Part shown: piece by piece, positions 59,153 through 64,000 of the stretch
Numbering within the stretch: position 1 is the stretch's first letter
Layout of the letters: each line of letters begins with the position of its first letter
Origin: Microbispora hainanensis
GTDB lineage: Bacteria; Actinomycetota; Actinomycetes; Streptosporangiales; Streptosporangiaceae
Assembly: GCF_036186745.1 (NCBI RefSeq)
Contig: NZ_CP108086.1
Span: 6,696,001-6,760,000, forward strand
DNA length: 64,000 bases
Reading direction: 5' to 3'
Notes under the pieces: generated by a model
What the model was told of the DNA's origin: nothing
Database searches by the model: none
The model's input: the letters and a program-made list of their open reading frames with translations, nothing else
Program-made: the position numbers and the translations under genes

Positions 59153-59608
59153 TCACAGCAGCCTGGTCATGAACACGCTGAGCGGGTCGGGCCGATAGTC
59201 GGCGAAGGGTTCGCAGTAGCGGAACCCGAACTTCTCGTACAGCCGTCGTGCGGGCAGGAAGAAGTCGGCCGAGCCGGTCTCCAGGCTCAGCCGGGTGAAG
59301 CCCATCCGCCGGGCCTCGCCGATGATGTGCTCCAGCAGCAGGGACGCGATCCCGCTGCGCTTGCGCGCCGCCGACGTGCGCATCGACTTCAGCTCGGCGT
59401 GCGCCGGGTCGAGCCTCTTGATGGCGCCGCAGCCCACGACGACGTCGCCGTCCATCACCGACCAGAACGTGACCTCGGGCGCGCGCAGGCCGTCGAGATC
59501 GAGAGCGTGCTTGCTCTCCGGCGGCGTGATGGACCGCATCTCCCGCACGTGTTCCCACAGGAACTCGGCGATCTGCGGGCCTGACAGGTCGTCCTCGATG
59601 ATCCTCAT
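59153..59608 (-). CDS. GNAT-family N-acetyltransferase
   Basis: A 151-residue acetyltransferase. The central strand GDVVVGCGAIKRLDPAHAEL is followed by KSMRTSAARKRSGIASLLLE, which contains the acetyl-CoA pyrophosphate loop (R-K-R-S-G-I-A), then FTRLSLETGSADFFLPARRL and YEKFGFRYCEPFADY. The substrate is unknown; similar proteins acetylate small amines or amino acids. ATG at 59608 was chosen because the upstream extension shows no similarity. It is convergent with the MarR gene, with only 8 bp between stops. Confidence 0.88.
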   Translation of the reverse strand: MRIIEDDLSGPQIAEFLWEHVREMRSITPPESKHALDLDGLRAPEVTFWSVMDGDVVVGCGAIKRLDPAHAELKSMRTSAARKRSGIASLLLEHIIGEARRMGFTRLSLETGSADFFLPARRLYEKFGFRYCEPFADYRPDPLSVFMTRLL

Positions 59609-59737
59609 CGCGCTCGTTCGTCCCGGGACGGTCGGTGACGCCGGTGGTCGGGAAACCACGGCCGGACGCCACTCTAGTGACTTCACGGGGCACCAGCACG
59701 GCAGGTCCGCCCGATCGGACCGACCCGGTAGCTCCCA
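59609..59737. other. Spacer between the GNAT gene and the SGNH esterase gene
   Basis: Contains the upstream region of the GNAT gene and the end of the esterase operon; no clear hairpin seen. Confidence 0.35.
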
Positions 59738-61093
59738 TTAGGCGAACCCGAAGCCGGGTGGCGGCGGCTCCCACCGGAACAGGCCGGCGGGCACGGAGTC
59801 GGCGAGGGCCTGGTATCCAGCCGGGTTCAGGTGCAGGTGGTCGCCCACGTCGTACGCCGCGAGCAGGCGGCGGGGATCGGCCGGGTCGCGGACGGCGTGG
59901 TCGAAGTCGATCACCGCGTCGAACCGGCGGCCGGTGCGGATCCACTCGTTGACCACCCGCCGGGCCCGCTCACGCCGGCCCTGCGCGTCGTCGTAGCCGT
60001 CGTGGCCGCCGAACGGCGTCAGCGTCGCGCCGTACACGCGGATGCCCCGTGCGTGCGCCCGCGTGACGATCTGGTCGTAGGCGAAGACGAGGTCGTCGGC
60101 CACCTGCTTCTGCGCGGCCGGGCTCGCCTCGGCGGTGCCGATGTCGTTGACCCCCTCGAACAGGACCAGCCACGCCACGCCGCTCTGGGCGAGCACGTCA
60201 CGGTCCAGCCGGGCCAGCGCGTTGGGGCCGAGGCCGTCGTTGAGCACCCGGTTGCCGCCGGCCGCCTGGTTGAGCACCGCGACGCCGTCCATGCCGTGCC
60301 GGGTCAGCAGGCGGTCGAGCAGCCGGTCGGGCCAGCGGTCGTTGCCGTTGGTGGTCGAGCCCCGGCCGTCGGACAGGGAGTCGCCCACCACCGCCACCGC
60401 GGCGACCGAGGGCTCGGCCCACACCTCCACGCCGCCGAGGAAGTACCAGTGGTCCACCGGGGTCGCGCCGGGCAGGTCGGCGGCGTCGGCGTGGTCTCCG
60501 GCCAGCAGGTGGGAGGTGGTCCGCGAGCCCGGATGCGAGGTGATGTGCGCCGAGCGCTGGCCCTCGGCCAGATAGACGGTCACGGCGAGGTTCGACCGGG
60601 GTGCCACCTCGATCTCCAGCGGGTCGGAGACCGCCTGCGCCCCTGCGGGGATCGTCACCGGCGCGCGCCCGCGGAAGGTCACCGGCCGCACCGTCCCCGG
60701 CTCGACCGCGCTCACCCCGGCCCGTCCCCCGGCCGGCAGCGCCACGGTGACCTTCGTGAGAGGCAGCGCCGAGCCGCCGAAGGCGTTCGACACCCGCAGG
60801 CGGATCCGCCGCCCGCCCACCGAGACCCGTACGGTCTGCCGGAGCGTGGCATCGGCGAGGACACAGTCGTTGCGGGTGAACGGCGGAGGCGGCATGTTGT
60901 CGGGCTCGGTCAGCTGCGGCATCGCCGTCCAGGTGGGCACCCAGTGTCCGCCCGGAACAGCCCGGTGTCCGCCCGGAACAGCACAGTGTCCGCCCGGAAC
61001 AGCCCGATGTCCGCCCGGAACAGCACAGTGTCCGTCAGGAACAGCCCGATGTCCGCCCGGAACAGAGTGCCCGTCCGCGGCAGGCGCCGTCAT
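59738..61093 (-). CDS. SGNH/GDSL-type esterase with N-terminal 7-residue repeats
   Basis: A 451-residue hydrolase. After a short start, residues 8-49 form about six 7-residue repeats of the type [15 protein letters not shown] beta-sandwich domain follows (about 55-205), then the SGNH hydrolase domain (about 215-445) with the four blocks: [12 protein letters not shown] (Ser), [26 protein letters not shown] and [12 protein letters not shown] (Asp/His pair). It resembles acetylxylan-type esterases of secreted or intracellular xylan pathways. No signal peptide is seen. It overlaps the GH67 gene by 4 bp (ATGA), so the two are coupled; together they could deacetylate and deglucuronylate xylan fragments. 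Confidence 0.88.
   Translation of the reverse strand: MTAPAADGHSVPGGHRAVPDGHCAVPGGHRAVPGGHCAVPGGHRAVPGGHWVPTWTAMPQLTEPDNMPPPPFTRNDCVLADATLRQTVRVSVGGRRIRLRVSNAFGGSALPLTKVTVALPAGGRAGVSAVEPGTVRPVTFRGRAPVTIPAGAQAVSDPLEIEVAPRSNLAVTVYLAEGQRSAHITSHPGSRTTSHLLAGDHADAADLPGATPVDHWYFLGGVEVWAEPSVAAVAVVGDSLSDGRGSTTNGNDRWPDRLLDRLLTRHGMDGVAVLNQAAGGNRVLNDGLGPNALARLDRDVLAQSGVAWLVLFEGVNDIGTAEASPAAQKQVADDLVFAYDQIVTRAHARGIRVYGATLTPFGGHDGYDDAQGRRERARRVVNEWIRTGRRFDAVIDFDHAVRDPADPRRLLAAYDVGDHLHLNPAGYQALADSVPAGLFRWEPPPPGFGFA
60945..61070 (-). repeat. 21-bp tandem repeat inside the SGNH esterase gene
   Basis: Six 21-bp units at 60945-60965, 60966-60986, 60987-61007, 61008-61028, 61029-61049 and 61050-61070, each close to TGTCCGCCCGGAACAGCCCG on the plus strand. 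They alternate between two forms ending in CCCG(A/G) and CACAG, so the true period is 42 bp. The units encode GH(R/C)AVPG. Confidence 0.9.
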
Positions 61094-63114
61094 GGGATGC
61101 GCCGCCCGTGCGCGTCGGGGACGCCCGACTTGCGGAAGAAGTAGGCGTTGATCTGGTCGCGCCACTCCTCCGCGCAGCGGATCTGCTCGTCCAGGAGGTC
61201 CTTCACCCGGGTGTGCAGGGCCGGGTCGAACAACCCCACGGCCTCCTCCCATCGCCGTCCGGCCTCGGCCGCCTGCTCGGCGCCCGCGAAATGGGTGTCG
61301 TAGATGTGCTGGATGACCGTCGACCCGCTGCGCAGCACGTGCCCGTACGGGACGTGGTGGAAGAACAGCAGCAGCTCGTCGGGACAGTCGGCGAGCGACT
61401 CGTAGACCTCCGACCACGGCGGCGGATACTGGCCGGTGAAGCCGGTGCCGGTGGCGCGGGTGCGGTCGACGCCGACGCCGTCGCGGTCGGCGAAGTGGTA
61501 GGTGCCCCACGGCGTGTACTCGTATCCGTCCACGTCGGGCCCGTAGTGGTGGCCAGGACGGACCATGAACCCGACGCCCAGCGGGGCGGTGTAGCGCTCG
61601 TAGGTGCGCCAGGAGTCGTCCATGATCTCGTGCAGCGTGCGCCGCAGCCGCTCGGTGTCCCCCGTCGCCGCCGGGACGAAGGTGAGGTCGATCCACTCGT
61701 CGAGGATCGCCACCGGGTCCAGGCGCGGCTCCCAGGCCAGGCGTCCGAAGGCGTACAGGTTGGCCTGGGCGAGCGGGTGGCCGGTCCAGTAGGGGTCGTC
61801 GCCGACGTTGGAGACCGCCACCAGGTCGCCGCCGCCGACGAGATCGGCCACGTCGGCGCGGTCGGCGCCCCAGGGGCGGAAGCCGAGCACCTCGCGCCAC
61901 ATCGGCGCGAGATAGCAGACGTGCCGCTGCTGACCGGTGTACTCCTGCGTCACCTGGAGCTCCACCGCCACGCGGGTGGCGGGCATGGCCGCGATGACCG
62001 GCGACACCGGTTCGCGCGGCTGGAAGTCGATCGGGCCGTGCTTCACCTGGAGGATCACGTTGTCGCGGAACCGCCCGTCGAGCGGCGCGAAGTGGTCGTA
62101 GGCGGCGCGGGCCCGGTCGGTGGAGCGGTCGCGCCAGTCCTGCCGGTGGTTGTAGACGAAGGCCCGCCAGTGCACGACCCCGCCGTACGGCGCCAGCGCC
62201 TCGGCCAGCAGGTTCGCGCCGTCGGCGTGGTCGCGCCCGTACGCGAACGGGCCGGGCTGCCCCTCCGAATCTGCTTTCACGACATATCCGCCGAAGTCGG
62301 GGATCGTGTCGTAGACCCGGCCGGTGACGTCCGCCCACCACTTGCGCACGTCCTCGTCCAGCGGGTCGGAGGTCGGCAACCCTCCGACGACGACCGGCGA
62401 GGCGAAGCTCACCGACAGGTGCACCCTGATCCCGTACGGCCGGAACACGTCCGCGAGCGCGGCGACGTCGCCGAGCCGGTCCGTCAGCAGGTGGGCCTCG
62501 GTGGCGTGCACGTTCACGTTGTTCACGGAGATCGCGTTGATGCCGCACGCGGCCAGCAGCCGGGCGTAGGCGCGCACCCGCGCCAGGTCGCCGCGCGGGG
62601 CGCCGTCGCGCCAGAAGACGGACCCGCCCGCGTAGCCGCGTTCGACCTGGCCCATCACGGGATGCACGTCGACGTTGTCCCAGTGGTCGAGCATGCGCCG
62701 CCGCACCGCCGGCCGGTGATGCTCGGCCGGCCGCTCCCCCGCGAACGCCCGCTCCCCGAGCCGTACGACGTGGAACAGGCCGTAGAGCAGCCCGGCGGGC
62801 TCGTCGGCGAGCACCACGGTGACGCCGTCCCTGCGGGCGAGCACATAGCCCTCGTCGCCGATCGCGGAATCGGGGCGGACCTCGCCCGCGACGCCCGGCA
62901 GGGCCTCGGCGGTCGTGAGCGCGAGCACGAGGTCGTACGGCCCGTCACCGGCCCGGCGGACGCTTCCGCCGTACCGGGCGGACGCCTGGGCCACCTCGTC
63001 GTGCACGGTCTCGGCGAGGAGCCCGTCGCCGAGCACGAGCGTGCGGCGCGAGCCGATCGCCCGGAACGCCTCCGGCGGCAGCCAGGCGGGATGGACGCGA
63101 TCAGGAGTCGTCAC
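61090..63114 (-). CDS. GH67 alpha-glucuronidase
   Basis: A 674-residue cytoplasmic enzyme that removes 4-O-methylglucuronic acid from the non-reducing end of aldouronic acids made from glucuronoxylan. It has an N-terminal beta domain, a TIM-barrel core with [20 protein letters not shown], acid Glu in [20 protein letters not shown], the Asp/Glu pair in [16 protein letters not shown] and [20 protein letters not shown], and a long helical C-terminal domain. No signal peptide is present, as expected for the intracellular type. It overlaps the YesL-like gene by 14 bp upstream and the SGNH esterase gene by 4 bp downstream. Confidence 0.95.
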   Translation of the reverse strand: MTTPDRVHPAWLPPEAFRAIGSRRTLVLGDGLLAETVHDEVAQASARYGGSVRRAGDGPYDLVLALTTAEALPGVAGEVRPDSAIGDEGYVLARRDGVTVVLADEPAGLLYGLFHVVRLGERAFAGERPAEHHRPAVRRRMLDHWDNVDVHPVMGQVERGYAGGSVFWRDGAPRGDLARVRAYARLLAACGINAISVNNVNVHATEAHLLTDRLGDVAALADVFRPYGIRVHLSVSFASPVVVGGLPTSDPLDEDVRKWWADVTGRVYDTIPDFGGYVVKADSEGQPGPFAYGRDHADGANLLAEALAPYGGVVHWRAFVYNHRQDWRDRSTDRARAAYDHFAPLDGRFRDNVILQVKHGPIDFQPREPVSPVIAAMPATRVAVELQVTQEYTGQQRHVCYLAPMWREVLGFRPWGADRADVADLVGGGDLVAVSNVGDDPYWTGHPLAQANLYAFGRLAWEPRLDPVAILDEWIDLTFVPAATGDTERLRRTLHEIMDDSWRTYERYTAPLGVGFMVRPGHHYGPDVDGYEYTPWGTYHFADRDGVGVDRTRATGTGFTGQYPPPWSEVYESLADCPDELLLFFHHVPYGHVLRSGSTVIQHIYDTHFAGAEQAAEAGRRWEEAVGLFDPALHTRVKDLLDEQIRCAEEWRDQINAYFFRKSGVPDAHGRRIP

Positions 63115-63835
63115 GTGGCCCCTCCGGGGAATCGCCCTGAGCGGTCGCGCCTTGAACGGTGAACTTCTCCGTGACCTCGGCGATCAGCGGCCTGCTGTTC
63201 AGCAGCAGCGCCGCCGCGAACACCGAGCCGAGCAGCGTCAGCGCGGCCTCGGTGGCGACCAGCGTGACCCCGGCCGCGACGACGGCGAGGCAGGCGTTGC
63301 CGAGCGCGACGCGGGGCGTGGAGAACAGGAAGTAGACGGCCAGGCGGGCGACGTCCCTCGCGCGGAACGCGAACAGCGACGTGATCACGAGCGCGTTCGC
63401 GCCCCACAGGGCCGTCGCGAGCGCCACGACGGCGAGCAGGACCGCCCACCAGCCCGGCACGCCCGCCGCGCCGAAGTTGGCGAACGTCGTCCCGAGGACG
63501 GTCAGCCCCGCCAGCCACGGAACGTACAGCTTCAGCACGCCGCCGATGTTCATCCGGTAGCCGCGCCAGAACGCGGACGCCGGGTGGAGGTCGGCCAGGT
63601 CCAGCCTCCGCCGGTGCAGCGCGTACAGTGCGGCGGACAGCGCCGGACCGGCCGGAAGCGCGCACGCCACGGCCAGCGGGACGTTGGCGGCGTCGCGGTC
63701 GAGCAGGACGAGCCCGGCCAGGCCGGGCAGGGTGGTGGCCACGATCAGGAACTCGACCGTGAGCAGCGTGTAGACCAGCGCGGAGACACGGGAGAGCGGT
63801 CCCTGGCCGAACCGCCGGATCGTCGTCTCGGTCAT
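63101..63835 (-). CDS. YesL/DUF624-like membrane protein
   Basis: A 244-residue integral membrane protein with about five to six hydrophobic segments and the DUF624-like [20 protein letters not shown] and [20 protein letters not shown]. In Bacillus, YesL-type genes lie beside rhamnogalacturonan transport genes; a role in sugar uptake or in regulating it is assumed, not shown. It overlaps genes on both sides: ATGA with the upstream partial gene and 14 bp with GH67. So it is part of one tightly packed operon. Confidence 0.8.
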   Translation of the reverse strand: MTETTIRRFGQGPLSRVSALVYTLLTVEFLIVATTLPGLAGLVLLDRDAANVPLAVACALPAGPALSAALYALHRRRLDLADLHPASAFWRGYRMNIGGVLKLYVPWLAGLTVLGTTFANFGAAGVPGWWAVLLAVVALATALWGANALVITSLFAFRARDVARLAVYFLFSTPRVALGNACLAVVAAGVTLVATEAALTLLGSVFAAALLLNSRPLIAEVTEKFTVQGATAQGDSPEGPRDDS

Positions 63836-64000
63836 CGGGGGTCTCCCTGGTCGTCCAGGCCCAGCAGGCGGCGGTGGTCCTGCCCTGCCGCCCAGGGCGG
63901 GGTCTCGTCGATCACCGGGGTGATCTCCAGCAGGGTGACCTCGTGGCGGTCGAGGATGACGTCCAGGTGGACGTGCCCGTCCTCGATGGGCAGCCCGCGG
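63832..64000 (-). CDS. C-terminal end of a probable GH39-type beta-xylosidase
   Basis: The last about 55 codons of a gene entering from the right: GLPIEDGHVHLDVILDRHEV, TLLEITPVIDETPPW and [12 protein letters not shown] to the stop. This looks like the end beta domain of GH39 or similar xylosidases that act on short xylo-oligosaccharides. It overlaps the YesL-like gene by 4 bp (ATGA), so it begins or belongs to the xylan operon. Only the C-terminus is visible, so the family assignment is tentative. Confidence 0.5.
   Translation of the reverse strand, partial: RGLPIEDGHVHLDVILDRHEVTLLEITPVIDETPPWAAGQDHRRLLGLDDQGDPR

Noticed and set aside
60945..61070. CRISPR-like repeat
   Set aside because: No unique spacers, and the repeat keeps the reading frame of an esterase gene.

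Overview
The window is very GC-rich actinobacterial DNA. The coding regions strongly prefer G or C at the third codon position, GTG and TTG starts are common, and several promoters place the start codon about 7 nt after a -10 hexamer (leaderless). Secreted plant-polysaccharide enzymes with CBM2 or ricin-type modules, Ser/Pro linkers, LacI-type operators and a furA-katG pair suggest a soil or litter actinomycete, plausibly of the Streptosporangiales; the sequence alone does not fix the genus.

Left part (1-9100): the N-terminus of a cytochrome bd oxidase subunit I, a small His-rich metal-binding protein, the oxidative-stress pair furA-katG, a phosphoribosyltransferase/erythromycin-esterase fusion, a WYL regulator divergent from an NmrA-like oxidoreductase around a perfect inverted-repeat operator, and a winged-helix protein. 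Then come a transmembrane Ser/Thr kinase (with a frameshifted gene remnant just downstream of it), a large secreted (alpha/alpha)6 glycosidase, and an XdhC-type protein.

Middle part (15200-45800): a carbohydrate-degradation island. It encodes a CE1 esterase-GH10 xylanase-CBM2 protein, a rhamnulose-phosphate aldolase/lactaldehyde dehydrogenase next to a decayed rhamnulokinase, two adjacent GH43 enzymes with the same C-terminal module, a membrane-anchored DUF916/WxL-interacting-type protein, a GH127 beta-L-arabinofuranosidase, a GH27 enzyme, a FadR-type regulator, a GH95 fucosidase-like enzyme, an enolase-superfamily sugar-acid dehydratase coupled to an SDR, and a GH44-CBM2 glucanase. LacI-type palindromes, GAAACTTTC boxes and a family of ATACATCCGATGTAT boxes lie upstream of these genes. 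The island also carries scars: truncated SDR and LysR genes, a truncated TIGR03086-type gene, an IS5-family element inserted at a stop codon, and an IS1380-family element with a hairpin over its ribosome binding site.

Right part (48400-64000): an M1 peptidase, a PEBP lipoprotein, and a five-gene aromatic operon (MHS transporter, AMP-forming acyl-CoA ligase, Rieske oxygenase, small Cys protein, PDR-type reductase) divergent from a PaaX-type regulator. Then come a CE1-CBM2 esterase, a MarR regulator with twin operators, a GNAT, and an overlapping operon encoding the end of a probable GH39 enzyme, a YesL-like membrane protein, a GH67 alpha-glucuronidase and an SGNH esterase with a 7-residue N-terminal repeat.

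Taken together, the secreted enzymes would strip and cut arabinoxylan, arabinan, galactan and xyloglucan. The intracellular enzymes would process rhamnose, sugar acids and glucuronoxylan fragments. The aromatic operon could take up the phenolic acids that CE1 esterases release.
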